The notes under the pieces: model-generated
Databases searched by the model: none
Told to the model about the DNA's origin: nothing
The model's input: the letters and a program-made list of their open reading frames with translations, nothing else
DNA from: Forficula auricularia
Taxonomy: Eukaryota; Arthropoda; Insecta; Dermaptera; Forficulidae
Assembly: GCA_024734495.1 (NCBI GenBank)
Contig: JALMQS010000137.1
Location: 845,780-909,779, forward strand
DNA: 64,000 nucleotides
Reading direction: 5' to 3'
Made by a program: the position numbers and the translations under genes
Shown here: piece by piece, positions 23,501 through 35,473 of the stretch
Layout: each line of letters begins with the position of its first letter
Position numbering within the stretch: position 1 is the stretch's first letter

Positions 23501-25022
23501 ATTTTTTTTTAAATTATTTTTGGAAGAGATCATTTAAGAAGTAAAATGACTTTAAAAATTCGAACTCGACAATTCACTTATAATACACGTTATTTTTTAC
23601 TTCAAATATTGGCTAAACCCATACTCTGTGAACCACTCTATTTGACAATTTTCAAATATGGATTAAAGCTAATATTTTCAAAGATAAATATATTCTTACA
23701 GACATCATTATACAAAAAGAAATTTTAATTAAAAACAAATTAAAGTATATACTAATTTTAATAATTACTTAGGAACAATTTGTATTTAGGTTAATTAAAG
23801 AAATCACTAATTATTAATTATAAATGGACAATGATATGGTTAATTTTTACAAATGTAGAAATTGTCAGGTTTCTCTATACACAGTCATTGGCTTAAAAAA
23901 ATGAATAAGAAAGGAATGAGCGTAATTAAAAGCCCACAATCTCCCCTATCTTCCTCTATTCGGCTTATTTGAAAAAGTTTCCACTCGCTAACTCGGGTCA
24001 TGTCAAGTGCCGAACTTTTAATTTGGCTTGGAACTTTGATATCCTTTTCCTGTACGAGTACCTGTCGTCTAATAAATCTTGCATCTCGCCACTGATAAGT
24101 TGTCCGATGTCCAGAAGCCTCGCTTCCCTAGTGTCACGTAGGAGGCAGCTGCTACTTGCATCTTTTTATGTTTATCTTTGCTTCTTCCCCTGTCCAAAGG
24201 AGAACAGGGGGGCGTCAGGACCACATGTCGACGCTTCGCCCTACCGGGTGGTTGCTCATGGATGACCTGGCCCCTTTAAAGGGATCCCCAAATGGGAATC
24301 CTCTTGTTTAGGGAATGCCTTCTCTTAAGAATAAAAGAGTATCTCAGGGGTGTGTGAGAGAGGGGGTATGAGCAAAGTATTGAGTAGATGGGGATGACTC
24401 TGTTTTTCTTTCCTATGTTCGAATGTCTCCCAAGTGTTTATTTTGACTCCCGGATCCAGTTTTGAACTAAATAAAAGACAGGATATACTTTCGATTGGAA
24501 TCTTGATGATTTAATAAATAACACGTCTTTCGTTTTCTTATCTAAGAACCTTTTTCTATTCATTATTAATAAATAAACGTACAAAAGTAAAATCCTTTTT
24601 ATTATTTCACATATAAATATACTGATGTGGCCATCCACATAACGTTACTATAGTTATATATTTAATAAGGAAGCACATTAGCAATTAATCATATCTCCTT
24701 TTATATATGAGACCCTTCTATTGTTAATATCAGCTTTCTTCGATTTTTCTTTGAAAATTTTATTATTTTAAATTATTTTTAAACCAAACCCATTATTTAC
24801 TAGAAATATTGTATCTATAGGTCCATCTAGCAACTTTAATATACAATTTTAGACCAATTTAATTACACAAAAATGACTTAATATAATACATAAAAGAAAA
24901 TGAAAAAAAATAGCTAGAATAATAAGCAAAGAGATTAAAAAGAAAAATATGATACACACAATATATGAAACAAAAATAATAAAGATTCAAAAATAAACAA
25001 AAGAAAAAAGATACACTATATA
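23501..25022. other. Low-repeat island and LINE tail
   Basis: 23940-24420 is richer in G+C than its surroundings and shows none of the repeat families. A 98-codon open frame (23969-24265, plus) lies here but has no recognisable domain and no splice context. 24795-24890 (minus) resembles a LINE 3' end: the inverse of ATTGTATCTATAGGTCCATC matches 46450-46480. Confidence 0.4.
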
Positions 25023-25208
25023 TATATTTTTTTTGGCCTTTTAGCCTTTCTAGCCATAAGCCGATTTACAATACTACTTATTATTTTTTTTTTAATTTGT
25101 CTTCACCCCTGGGTCCGATTTCAGCCGGATGCCTCGAGTCTGATTCGAACCCGGGTCCACTTGGTTAACAGGCTGGCACGTTAAGCCCAAGCCTAACCCG
25201 ACCTCCCC
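25023..25208 (-). mobile_element. tRNA-derived SINE
   Basis: Read on the minus strand, the head GGGGAGGTCGGGTTAGGC is followed by A-box-like and B-box (GGGTTCGAATCAG) sequence. The tail runs into GGCTAGAAAGGC and an A run (the T run at 25028-25035 in plus orientation). It is the same family as 42476-42661. The flanks are TA-rich, so the target duplication cannot be judged. Confidence 0.75.
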
Positions 25209-25776
25209 AATATATATTTAAACAGAAAAATAAAATGCAACAAAAAAAGGAAAATAATGAAAATATAAAAAATAAAAATATTAGGCTAGTAGTTCCGCCT
25301 CGAATACTTCAGGGCGCACAATCTTGATAAAGTAAAAAAATATATATTTAGACATTAACTATTCAAGTAAAAAATTGCATAAATTTCATAATTCTCTCTT
25401 TATCAATTAAAATTATGAACGAATTTGATATCTTAACTATTTTGGAAGTTATAGGACTTCTCGTAAATCCCTGACAACTAGACAATAGAGTTAGCACCTC
25501 TGTTCACTGAATGCCTACCCTAAGAGTTGCAGGCGTCGATTTATCTCACTAGATTAATTCATCCCGTTAGTTCATTAGCCTTAATAGTCTATGTGGCCAT
25601 TCATAAAATACGTCACGCAAAATTTCGCCTTTTTGGACCCCCTGCGTCACCCCTAACAAATATAACCTCACACAAACTAGAGCCCCATTCCTATAACGAT
25701 TCGTTGCTGACAAGTTAAAATAAAATTGATTAAGTGTGAATGTCACGTGTCCTTAAACCTCCCTCCCCCCTGTAAC
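25209..25776. other. A+T-rich with C-run repeat
   Basis: 25590-25770 is a copy of a dispersed repeat also seen at 7439-7625. It has AAATACGTCACGCAA, TTTTTGGACCCCC, CCCCTAACAAATATAAC and a final C run. No gene. Confidence 0.45.
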
Positions 25777-26200
25777 ATATTTATTTATTTATTTATTTTT
25801 TAACGGCAAACGCCTCAATTTACAAAATTACAAAATTATTCACCAACAATACTCATATTACATCCCTAGTAGCGCCTATATAGATTTCGAGAATCTATAT
25901 AGGCGCTATATATAGTAGTTACTATATAGTTTGAAACATTGTGCTACTAGGGATACATCAACATTATATATTACATAATTATACTCAAGCTCTACATTAA
26001 TTATTCATAAACAATTGTGAGCTTCTTAAATAAAGCCGCTACCTTATTAAATTCCAAAGAAAATTCCTGAAGGTTAACCAATTGTTGTGCTAAATCATTG
26101 TAACAATGACAGAGTCTGATGACAGGATTTCTTTCATGATGTCTACCAGTAGGTATCTCAGGATAGAATGGCATACTATACTTCTTAATACATAATTAGG
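25777..26200 (-). pseudogene. LINE 3' end: C-terminal ORF2 fragment plus A-rich tail
   Basis: The minus strand from about 26190 to the TAA at 26001-26003 is open for about 60 codons. It reads like the extreme C-terminus of a non-LTR retrotransposon polyprotein: YSMPFYPEIPTGRHHERNPV, then CYNDL about five residues later and LFKKL near the end, a usual order for this region. Downstream is a 3' UTR ending in GAGGCGTTTGCCG and (AAATA)n (25777-25800). The 5' part and the whole RT domain are absent, as in typical 5'-truncated LINE copies. A 91-bp MITE (25863-25953) sits in the UTR. Identification is by motif order only. Confidence 0.6.
25863..25953. mobile_element. 91-bp MITE, TCCCTAGTAGC ends
   Basis: The terminal inverted repeats are TCCCTAGTAGC and GCTACTAGGGA. 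TACA flanks both sides (25859-25862 and 25954-25957). The interior is a perfect hairpin around GATTTCGAGAATC. A relative with drifted ends is at 51795-51898. Confidence 0.7.
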
Positions 26201-27069
26201 CCTATATACAGGAAAGAGACCAGCAAGATCTGTACATTTCACATATCATCACACTATGCAATACTCCCCCTGGTTGCGAACGTATTTTATGAAATGTGTA
26301 GAACGTTAATAATAAAATTAATAAATTGATATTTTGTTTAATTTTATAAGTTAAATTAAAAGAAGTATGAGAATACATAGATCTAATTTTGTTAAATAAA
26401 AAAAGAATGCTTTTCGTTTGAATTTTGAAAAGTAGAGATTTTCTTGTCAGCTTCATTCTACTTGGCAATTCCTTGCAAGGCTTTTGATTAAAGTAATAAA
26501 TCTAGGTTTGAGCAATTCATATACTTATTTTATAAATGGATCGAAAAGAAAAAGACAAATCTCTTTTCATTGAGTTTTCGTGACCCAATTGGAGGTCGTC
26601 CCGAGTCGGAAGACTTCCAACTCAATCGACCAAACTATTGAATCACTATAAACAACTCTTTTTATGTTATTAAAATAATACAATCTTCTGATTATAAGGA
26701 AACATAAATTTTTTATTTAAATTAAATGAGAAAAAATACATTATTCTATCTTAGGTTCATATGTGTAATGAGTTCATTATAAAACTGTTATTATTTTTTT
26801 ATTATTGATTTTTTTTTATCTTCTAAATTCCTAGTTTTTCCATCCTTTGCAAGCTAATATACCTTATTTGTCACCATTTGTCTTATTTCATAAATTTGAT
26901 AAAACATATAATAATTATATATTATAAAATTTAAAAGTCAATAAGAAGAGCTCATATTGTAATCACTTTCGGTAGGTTAAATTTTTGAAGTCTTCTATCT
27001 TAAAAAGTATACAAGTTAATTTTTAATTTCACTTTGACAACTACAAGTGAATGTATTCGATGCACTCAA
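26201..27069. other. A+T-rich, no gene
   Basis: 26201-26480 may be upstream remnant of the LINE at 25777-26200 but has no readable motif. The remainder is featureless. Confidence 0.4.
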
Positions 27070-27290
27070 TATAGAGAACCTAATAAAGTAAATAATTTTT
27101 TTTTAGAAACGTTTTAAAATTTGAAATATAAAATAGTAGGTAGGTTTCACATAAATATAATTTATTTATGTGAAACCTATCTAGTATTTTGTATTTTAAG
27201 TTTTAAAAAGTTTCTAAAAATTTTTGCAAAAATTTTCTTTACTTTATTTAATATGTTTCACCAAGAACCTACACCATTCTCCCTTAAGAA
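27070..27290. repeat. Inverted repeat, arms about 100 bp
   Basis: TAGGTAGGTTTCACATAAAT (27136-27155) is mirrored at 27167-27186. The pairing extends outward with gaps to AGAACCTAATAAAGTAAA near 27073 and its inverse near 27240-27270. Noncoding. Confidence 0.6.
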
Positions 27291-27848
27291 AATAGAGAAC
27301 CTAGTTTAAAAAATTAAAACGGGTTTTTTGGTCGTTGTGTGTGTTTGGCTGTGTATGTACACTGCAATATCTCAGCATTAGTAAGTCAAGGAGCAATGGA
27401 ATTTAAAACTTAAGCTACAAATCCGCCAGTATGGTAAGCTTTTGGTCAAAATAGACCTACTCCTTACTTGAAGCTGGAGGTAATTTATATTTTTTTCTCA
27501 AAAACGAATCGTACAATATTTTTAAAAAGCCTCAAATTAGATACACATCTAACAAAAGTATTCATCAACTCGTTTATCATTATGACTTCTAGAGACTAAA
27601 ACTCCCTTTTCGACTGTATTATTTTCGCTGCATATAACCTTTAAATATTCCAGGCACATAACCTTAGATAATGTTTAACCCAATCCTTTAAATTTCTCAT
27701 TTTTATTTTCATAATCAATCATTTCCGAATTACTATCCAGAAATGTATATTTTTTAAAATTACTTTTGAACCATCAGCCTCAAATTTTCTATAAAGTATT
27801 TTATTTCAGCTTCGGGTATTATAGTCAAATTAGCTAGACCCTATGAAG
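27291..27848. repeat. Dispersed repeat fragment, unclassified
   Basis: Contains the GTGTGTTTGGCTGTGTATGT stretch followed by ATATCTCAGCATTAGTAAGT, the latter shared with about 11120-11140. No gene. Confidence 0.35.
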
Positions 27849-27858
27849 GATAATATTT

Positions 27859-28319
27859 CAGTAGATATCAATGAGGCAGTCCAAAAAAAAGAAGAAGATA
27901 ATTTACACTATCTTTTTATTCATAAAACCGACGTTTCGGAGGCTATTCCCTCTTTCTTCGGGGTCTTTAATTAATTAAAATGGGATTTGACCATCATTAC
28001 AAACAAGATCATCACAATTTTTTTTTTTATAAATACAATTAATATATCACTATATACAATTTTTTAAAGTCAGTGAAGGAAATCCAATGCGACATTCCCC
28101 TCTGTCTCCTCTTTCAGTTGCAGTAACAATGATATTTTGTATTTCATTCTTAGCACAATTATAATGTAGTAATGATTTGCAAAAATTTTTGATATAATTA
28201 TATATCATTAGCCAAATCCCTTCCCAGATAAACCCTGCGCAAAGCGGTTGTGCGCATAATTATTTATTTATATAGTATACACTTAATTCACTTATCAGTA
28301 CGTCTCCAAAAATTACTCC
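27859..28319 (-). mobile_element. Hairpin-bearing SINE-sized repeat, full-length copy
   Basis: A 461-bp noncoding unit. On the minus strand it starts GGAGTAATTTTTGGAGACG. It ends with the hairpin CGAAGAAAGAGGGAATAGCC...GAAACGTC (27930-27962), a T-rich run and TGCCTCATTGATATC. The flanks GATAATATTT (27849-27858) and GATAGTATTT (28320-28329) are a 9/10 target duplication. Other copies are 2618-2773 (internally deleted) and 35256-35473 (5'-truncated). 5' truncation with a fixed 3' end suggests retrotransposition. I see no A/B boxes of a tRNA promoter. Confidence 0.75.
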
Positions 28320-28329
28320 GATAGTATTT

Positions 28330-29416
28330 ATTATAATTATTTTTTTCAGCCGCGTGTTAAGCTTGAATTAGGCCCGGCCCCAATCATTAAAGTATAAAAA
28401 GTATAAATTCTTAAAAAAAACAATTAAATTATTTTTATTTCTAATTCAAGTTTTAAATGAATGAGACAATAAAAGAGTGTGTCTTTTGCTCGTTATAAAT
28501 AAATTAAAAATTCTAGCAGAAGACACACTCTTCTGCAATTTATAAAATTTCTGCTACTCTTGGCAAAAAGAAACTTTCATTTCAAGTTTTAATGATTGTT
28601 AATGTATAAATACGAATTTATTTTTTAGGAAAAATAAAATAGAACATTCATTTTTTCTCTAAATTAAACCAATATATTGTTCCTGTATTTTACTGCTTTT
28701 TCTATTTTTTTTTTTAATGCCCCTATTATAATTTTCATTCAATTTGTTAGAAACTGGTTGATAAGATGTGGCATTTATTAATTTCCAAGATACGAGGAAT
28801 ATTTTGATTATTAAAGTTGAGCCATATCAATAAATCTCGCTAAGAAATTAGCTCAATTCTTCGGGATGAGCGTAATGTTCGCAAATGATCCCAGCACTTA
28901 TTGTATAAAGTATAGAAGAGGAGGCCATCTGCCTTTCTCCCTTCCTCGGTGGCTAATGATATGTTAGCTGGTCTTGGCACAGCAGTAGAATCCAATTTAG
29001 TTAGGGAGCGACTTCCCCTTCTGCTGCTAACATTATTTATACCTGAAATAATCAGAAACGTCTTTTTATTCGCGGGAAAGGCGAGAAATAAAGGCAGGAA
29101 GTTTCAACAAAAAAAGCCAATCGCGGTCTTTGGTAAAAAAAAAAGAATTTTTATGGAAATGGTGCGATTCATTTCTACATTTATTATTTTTGATCTTCAA
29201 TAACAGACGTACAAACTTTCGCTTCATTTTCATTATCCTTTAAAAACTGAACGTTGCGCCCTCGTAAAAATTTATATCGATTTAATCTATCGATGTTTTT
29301 TATTATTATTTGATGGCGTAAGATTATACCAGTAAAATTTAATCAAATATTCTGAGAAAGCGCCCCATGGTAACTAAATTTTAAATAAAAAACTTTCATC
29401 GCCGAAATAACTCCTC
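28330..29416. other. A+T-rich with short palindrome and a low-repeat island
   Basis: 28464-28535 is a palindrome built on AGAGTGTGTCTTTTGCT and its inverse. Related single arms occur at 49010 and 58355. 28860-29215 is GC-richer, lacks the repeat families and has an 84-codon open frame (28949-29203, plus) without recognisable domains. Confidence 0.4.
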
Positions 29417-29517
29417 TCTAGAATTTCAATCGGGATAAAATTAAGATCCATTTAAATTCTTTTTATTAGGCACAGTGAATAAAAAATAAAAACATACAAA
29501 TTAAAATACTAAAAATA

Positions 29518-29625
29518 GAGAGGCAGTTTTTGTTGTAAAATTTAAAACAGCCTTGCTGTGACATCTATAGCATATTAAGACGTATTAAGGCTGTGTTTTA
29601 AATCTTACAATAGAAACTAGCCCTC
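29518..29625. mobile_element. 108-bp TA-flanked MITE
   Basis: The inverted ends are GAGAGGCAGTTTTTGTTGTA and the inverse of GAGGGCTAGTTTCTATTGTA, with TA on both sides (29516-29517 and 29626-29627). About 38 bp of each end pair. Confidence 0.65.
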
Positions 29626-29639
29626 TACATATTTCTAAG

Positions 29640-29880
29640 ATTTTAGTTTCTATATTTTTATATTTGATTCTTCTTCTTCAAGAGCTATACTCGATTCCGA
29701 GTGTCGGCGATTACTATGGGAAGTATCCTCTCCATTGTAATTTTCCTGGATAAAATTTTTCACACGGGTGGTTTCCCATTTTCTTTCTTGGAGGAATCTG
29801 ATTATATCCGGTCAAATATTTGCAGCGAATTTGGTTTGATTAGAAGACATGCTCTTTAACTACTCGGCCAAGCTGACTCT
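29640..29880 (-). repeat. Degenerate tRNA-derived SINE
   Basis: On the minus strand GAGTCAGCTTGGCCGAGTAG provides an A-box-like sequence, followed by CAAATTCGCTGCAAAT, which resembles the sequence after the B box at 9561. The B box itself has decayed. Confidence 0.45.
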
Positions 29881-30178
29881 TATTTTTTATTCACTGTTCT
29901 TAAAACAAAGAATTTAAATGGCTTTTAATTTTATCTCGATTGAAATTCTATTTCAATACGCCAAGACTATATATGTATGTCAAGCAGAAGATACGCTTTT
30001 GGATTTTTTCCTAATAAATTAAATTACTTTGTGACTATCAGCAAAAAACTTTTCTGATCAATCCAGTTAAAAAAATTTGATTAAGTGAAAAGTTACTTCT
30101 GACCAATGAAAAACTCAGTACACTAAAATATTGAGAATAAAGTAAAGAAAAATCAATTTTTAAGGAAATAACAAGAGG

Positions 30179-30295
30179 TTGTCATTTATTATTGGGAGGC
30201 GGGGTTGGGGTGCGGTGGGGAGGAGCGGAACTGGCGGTGGGGGCGAGGTGCGTGGCTTCGGAGGGAGGGCCCAGGGGGGTGTACTATATATATTT
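30179..30295 (+). other. G-rich, quadruplex-prone tract
   Basis: A purine/G-dominated stretch of about 100 bases with at least eight GGG or longer runs (GGGAGG, GGGG, GGGGG, GGGAGGG, GGGGGG). It stands out sharply from its A+T-rich surroundings. Its complement resembles the C-rich segment at 61090-61250, so it may be a decayed inverted piece of that repeat. Confidence 0.5.
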
Positions 30296-31395
30296 GTATT
30301 TTTTTTAATTTGGTTACCGTGCATCGCTCGGTGGTTCCAGGTACTTATTATTAAATTATAGATATATACTTATATTATTTAAAAAAATACTGTTTTTTCT
30401 TTTTTCATAAAATATTTGCCCTCCTTCTCTCGAAAAAAAGCACCTGCCTAAAGCATAGAAATAATAATAATAATAAATAATAAATTAATAAATAAATAGC
30501 AAAATAGGCTTAAGTACATAGATACATTTCTACCATTTGAAATAATAAAACAAATGTGTATAACTACGAATTGAATGAAAAATGAGGAATCTATTTCAGA
30601 AAGTTAATTTAATAAAAAAAAAAAAAATCCCAGCTTTAGTAAAAGGGTTAAAATTCCTTCTTTTCATTTTCTCATAAGAATTAAAAGGAGTTGCCATCTT
30701 TCTCGCTCGCTATTTTATTTGATATACTCGTTCTTATTTAAACATTTCTTCATTTATCTTGTTTCTATTCCCTTTATTTAATTATATAGTATAATTTTAA
30801 CGAATGAAAAGAGTTCAATTGTAGGATATTTAATCATAAAAGCTAATGCTAATTAAGTTGAAAATAAAATAAAAAAAAAACTTGATGTTTTTACCGAGAG
30901 CGAGTGACGAGGTGTTGGTCCATTCCTTGTTATCAGTCGAAATTGATTAAGCTCTCTCTGAATATTTGCTCCACTAACGAACGACGAGTTGCACCTCTCG
31001 TTGATTAAATACAAAACGAGAGAAGAAAACAAACATCAAATCAACCAGTCAATCTAAATATTGAATATGAAAAATCCAAACCTGGGAGCCTCTATTTACC
31101 TGAGCAAAGACACGGGAAGGCTCTTTTACGGCTTTGACATCAATCAAAATAAAAAAATATTATTTATTCAATTATTTTTTTAAATAAGAATATATTGATT
31201 TAAAAAGAAGCTTGTGAAAATGAATATAAATATAAAATACTATGGAGAAGTATTCACTTTAAAAATTTAACAATTTATTATTTAAAAGCTTTTTGTTGTA
31301 GCATATATTGGGTTCAATTATTATTTGTAGAATATTTGCTTCTCTTTAAAATTATATAGTATTTTTATTATAAAGGGATTTTTACAGAGTTTATT
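30296..31395. other. A+T-rich, no gene
   Basis: A (TAA)n-like stretch lies at 30462-30500. 30890-31130 is GC-richer and free of recognised repeats, but has no readable frame. Confidence 0.45.
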
Positions 31396-32490
31396 TGCCA
31401 GGGTAAGCGGATGTTAGAGTTTTTTACAAAGAAGATTCAAATGTTATTTAGATCGTTCTTTATGTGGATCAGTGTGATCCAGCTGTCCATGGATACTCTT
31501 TCGGGGTACACATACGATACGAGAGTATGTATGCGCTGGTTGCGAGTGCGTGTGAAGGCCTCATCGCTATAGACACCACTTTAAACAATTCAGTGCGTCA
31601 TTGCGCTGTCGAATCTTTGTCCATGGATACTGTGGATGCTGAGCTTCCCTAAGATTTCAAAACTTGAAGAGTATTTTCATAAAAAATCTAATATTAAATT
31701 TGAAAAATAACGAAAAATTCTGCGTTTTATCGATAAATTTTTCAAAAATGAGCCAAAAATAAAATAACATTTTAAAAATTAAAGAGTTCTTTTTTGGTCA
31801 GTCCGCCACTAATTCTTTCGGTCTACTCGAGACCATTGTCAAGGCCTGAAAGAATTCCAATAGAAGTGTATATTATGTTATAAGTGTCATTAATTTTAAT
31901 TTTATATACAAGATTTCCGGGATGGCCGGATGTTCTTTAAAAAAGTTTAGAAAACAATTGGAATTGAGGTAAATTATATTAAAAATAAAATCTATAAACA
32001 ATTAAAATCTGACACTTGTAACATATGTACTTGTATTGCAATTAAATAAATTTTTACAATTTTTCTAATTAATATAACAAAGAATAATTGCCATATAAAT
32101 GAGAATTGTTTTTGACCGCGCTTATTTGAAAAATATATTTTATCGCGATACTACTGCGGATTACGCTATTGAAGTCTGCTGAGTCTTAAGTCTGAACCAA
32201 GAGAGAAAAAGATGTGATCCCCCTCTTACAATCCAACGTCATTTCGCATATAGCCCGCTAGACATTCGGATGGATCACCAAATGAATTCGAAATCTCAGA
32301 TTTTATATTTTTAATCTCCCAGTCCAGAGTATTGCAATTGTTTTAGGCCTTGACAATGGTCTCGAGTAGATTGAAACTAGCCATCCATGGTGGTCTGCCA
32401 AAATAAAAATATATCCACATAAAGAACGATCTAAATAATATTTGAATCTTCTTTTTCAAATACCTAACATCTGCTAACAAGGCAATTTGC
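31396..32490. mobile_element. Inverted-repeat element with hairpin variant in both arms
   Basis: Arms share GAAGATTCAAATGTTATTTA and GATCGTTCTTTATGTGGAT (31431-31470 against 32410-32450) and a hairpin variant CTTGACAAT-GGTCT-CGAGT-AGACC-GAAA, at 31814-31844 (minus) and 32349-32377 (plus). The left arm is broken by an unmatched segment, about 31471-31790. This contains a 62-codon open frame of no recognised family and resembles 32870-33020 at its end. Confidence 0.55.
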
Positions 32491-33429
32491 ATCATTGTCT
32501 ATATTCAAAATATTTATTTTCTTAGTATTGTTTCATATTAATTACATAAAAGAACTTATTTTTTAAATCTCTTCCATGTTCTTAGATAATCGAAATTTTT
32601 TAAAAATCTCAGAACAAAAAGGGGATGGGACCCTACATTTTAGAAAAATGTAAAATTTTCTAGGGGTCAAAGTTATGGGGGGTTCTATGAAGTTTTACAT
32701 AGATAAAGTTATGAGAGTGGGATTTGTGAAACATTCATTCTACATGGCTAAATGTGGCACTTTTAATCAAGACATGCTTCGATGACTTCCTGTAATCCTA
32801 GATACTTGATTGGAGCACAGAGTTATTTTAAGGTGAAATCAAATACGGAAAACTAATAATCTCATCCCGGGACGCTGTCCGACAGATCCACCCGCTCGGA
32901 GGGTCGAGTTGTAAAGGCATGCCAAGACATTTAAGAAAAATAAAATCTGATCCTGAGGATGCGGCGGCGCATCCCTAAAATTTCAAACATTTAGAGTATT
33001 TTCATAAATATAATATAAGGTCGACTTCAAAATTTCACGAGTATTTTTAAATTTTCAAATTATCATCCATTATTTCAAACCTTTCTATAAAAAACATTTT
33101 TTGTTTTGAAAAGTATATTGGTTCTCAAAATGAAATAAAATTGTTGTATAGTTTCAAGGGGCAATTAAAATGAATGATTTTTCCGAAAAGGGTGCCGATA
33201 GAAGGTTTGAAGTCCCTGCCTGGTAGGTATATCTTCCAGTTCAAGCATGTCAAAGACAAGTTCAGACGAGCTTTAGTCGAATAAAAATTGTTCTCGCTGA
33301 GGAACTATTAAAATAGAAATAATTCAAAAAAGTATAAATAATGATGATTCAGGAATTTTTGAGAGTGCGATAGATAAGTTATAGCTTGCTTATAGCAATA
33401 GAATTAGAAGAAATTTGAGATTTTCACAG
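32491..33429. other. A+T-rich, no gene
   Basis: 32860-33020 is GC-richer and shares the closing block AGAGTATTTTCATAAA with 31660-31690. No readable frame. Confidence 0.45.
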
Positions 33430-33484
33430 GAAAATTTTAACTTGGAAACTAGCTCACGCACATATTAAGATTGGAGACCGTTGA
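33430..33484 (+). mobile_element. hAT right-end fragment
   Basis: Matches the right end of the element at 15074-16446: CACAGGAAAATTTTAACTTG, GCACATATTAAGATTGGAGA, then CCG. No partner left end nearby. Confidence 0.6.
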
Positions 33485-34719
33485 TTTAGATAATAAATGA
33501 AAATTTAAAATGTTTTCCAAAAATCAATTTTCTTAAAAACTCAAGTTAAACAACGCATATTTTTGTTTAAATACGTAATTATGCTCATATTTGAAATATT
33601 CAAAAAAAACCTGAAAAAATGGGAGTAAAAATGAAAACGAATGTATTTTCATATACTTAATTAATACCTATATAAAAAAATTTCTTTTTTTTTTGCATGT
33701 TCATTCTCTGAATATTAAAAATTCCCAAGCGGAATTCGAATAGGGATTTTTTTTCAATCAACAGAAATAAATTGAATAAATAGAAAATCGAAGGGGCTGT
33801 TGAGATCTTTTGAGGAAAAAATCAGAAATCATTAATCAAATGGAAAATGGTGGGTCGCACCTGATGGCAGCAGTTAATTGAATTTCATCGGGACTTCGTC
33901 ATTTATTCGTGTATCAAAAGCGAGAGACGAAAGGCGTTTGTCTGTCTTCCCTGGAACGCGGGTTAATATCGCAGACCTGTCATGTGATTAATTTCAATCC
34001 CACCCCTGCACCCTTGCAAATAGATTTAGAGGTAGATAGATCCATAGAAAGGATCTCTGGCAGATGCCTGGCTAGTCTTAAACTTGTGATGGATAGTTGC
34101 AATCCACCTACACACATACACACACACACAGAATACATCCCTTGGACTTGTTGAGCCGACAAATTAAAGTTAAGCTTTTCTTCTTTATCCGGTAACGCCC
34201 CTTGGCAAATGGAAATAAAATAAATTTCTATATCTTTTTCTCTCTACAGATCTTTTTGACTTTATGTTTGAATTTAATATAAATTTAAATTTATATCTTC
34301 AAAAAATAATAATAAATAAATTAAATAAAATTGGATTAAGTAATACACCACATCACACTTGGAATTCATCTGAAAATATTTTCATTATTTTTAGATGAAA
34401 ACAAATGTTCACTAAAAATGGGTTCATACATATAGTATCAATAAACAAGATAGTTTAATAGTTGAATAAATATAAATAACTGTAAGATGAAGTTTATCTA
34501 AAAGAAATATTAAAAAGAGGACTGGAGAATAAGGATGAATTGGATTAGAGCAGTGGAATATAAAAATAGTTGAAGAGCTGAAATAGAACTCACAGGGGCT
34601 CCTGGAATTATGGGAATTATGGCGAACATACATTTAATTAGAATAAAGATGTACATTAAGGGGCAAACAGACCGGACGAAAATATACAAATCAATTTACC
34701 GAAAATACCATAGATTAGA
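33485..34719. other. Low-repeat island and A+T-rich sequence
   Basis: 33850-34190 is GC-richer, free of known repeats and contains an 81-codon open frame (33909-34154) without a recognisable domain. A short CA-rich microsatellite lies at 34112-34130. The rest is featureless. Confidence 0.4.
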
Positions 34720-34979
34720 CTAGGGCTGTCCAACCCGCGACCCGCTGGCCGCACGCGATTATAATAAGTATAGATTGGAGATAATATGGATTGAATAAAT
34801 TATCGTATTAATATACAAATCTATAAAAATGCATTTCTTGTTGAATTTTAGTTCGTGATATTTATATAGAGTGGAGCAGAGCAACTTGCTTATTTAGAAA
34901 TTTAATTAAGAAAAAAGTATAATATAGATATATATTTAATTCTTCGGAGAGCATCAAGTACAAAATTTAAATTTTATGT
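34720..34979 (+). mobile_element. hAT-like left-end fragment
   Basis: TAGGGCTGTCCAACCCGCGA followed by CCCGCTGGCCGCACGCGA has the layout of GTCCAACCCGCGGCCC-ended hAT families. No right end found. The remaining 220 bp is A+T-rich. Confidence 0.45.
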
Positions 34980-35255
34980 TTACACAGATTTAAAGATGAT
35001 ATCAGTCAGATGGCGTCCATTACTCTCAATACGCTGCGTCATCTTCTTGAGGGGGGTTCTGCACTGGCCAGCACGATCTCCTAATTTAGCCCTCTGCTAA
35101 TATTTTTTATAGTGGTATCTAAAATCACTTATCTACAACCATCGTCCTAGAACACTGGCTCACCTGAAGAACAACATTCGTCGCCAACGCCAACATACCT
35201 GTCGATATGCAACATAAAATTTAAACGGTGTACTTGATGCAGTTCAAAGAATTAA
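34980..35255 (+). pseudogene. Mariner transposase relic, C-terminal part
   Basis: Degenerate catalytic half of a mariner transposase. SDGVHYSQYAAS (from about 35004) stands where intact proteins have the QDGA-PHY block carrying the second catalytic Asp. In a second frame HWPARSPNLALC is the WPARSPDLxP block, in which the third catalytic Asp is replaced by Asn. Then come a stop and YLKSLIYNHRPRTLAHLKNN, the usual segment after it. At least one frameshift and three stops are present. The copy is cut at 35256 by the hairpin-bearing repeat. It is a different mariner lineage from 36184-36884, judging by the residues after WPxR. Confidence 0.75.
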
Positions 35256-35473
35256 ATATACATTATAATTCTGCTGAGAATGAAATACAAGATATTATTG
35301 TTACTGCCACTGAAAGAGGAGACAGAGGGGAATGCAGCATTGGATTTCCTTAACTGACTTTTCAAAACCCTGAAGAAGGAGGGAATAGCCTCCGAAACGT
35401 CGGTTTTATGAATAAAAAGATAGTGTAAATTATCTTCTTCTTTTTTTGGACTGCCTCATCGATATCCACTTAA
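35256..35473 (+). mobile_element. Hairpin-bearing SINE-sized repeat, 5'-truncated copy
   Basis: Matches the minus strand of 27859-28080: ACATTATAATTCTGCTGAGA, GAGGAGACAGAGGGGAATG, then the hairpin 35370-35401 (inner stem GGAGG/CCTCC, outer AAAACC/GGTTTT). It ends with CTGCCTCATCGATATCCACT. The truncation point abuts the mariner relic. Confidence 0.75.

Larger units (their letters stand above)
29417..29952. mobile_element. Inverted-repeat element split by a MITE and a SINE
   Basis: Outer arms 29417-29487 and 29883-29952 are inverted copies, sharing AATTTCAATCGGGATAAAAT and CAGTGAATAAAAAATAA. The interior holds the MITE at 29518-29625 and a SINE-like segment at about 29640-29880. Confidence 0.65.

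Noticed and set aside
31464..31652. 62-codon coding exon
   Set aside because: Lies in an unmatched insert of an inverted-repeat element; no splice sites or known domain, and part of the insert recurs near 32870-33020.
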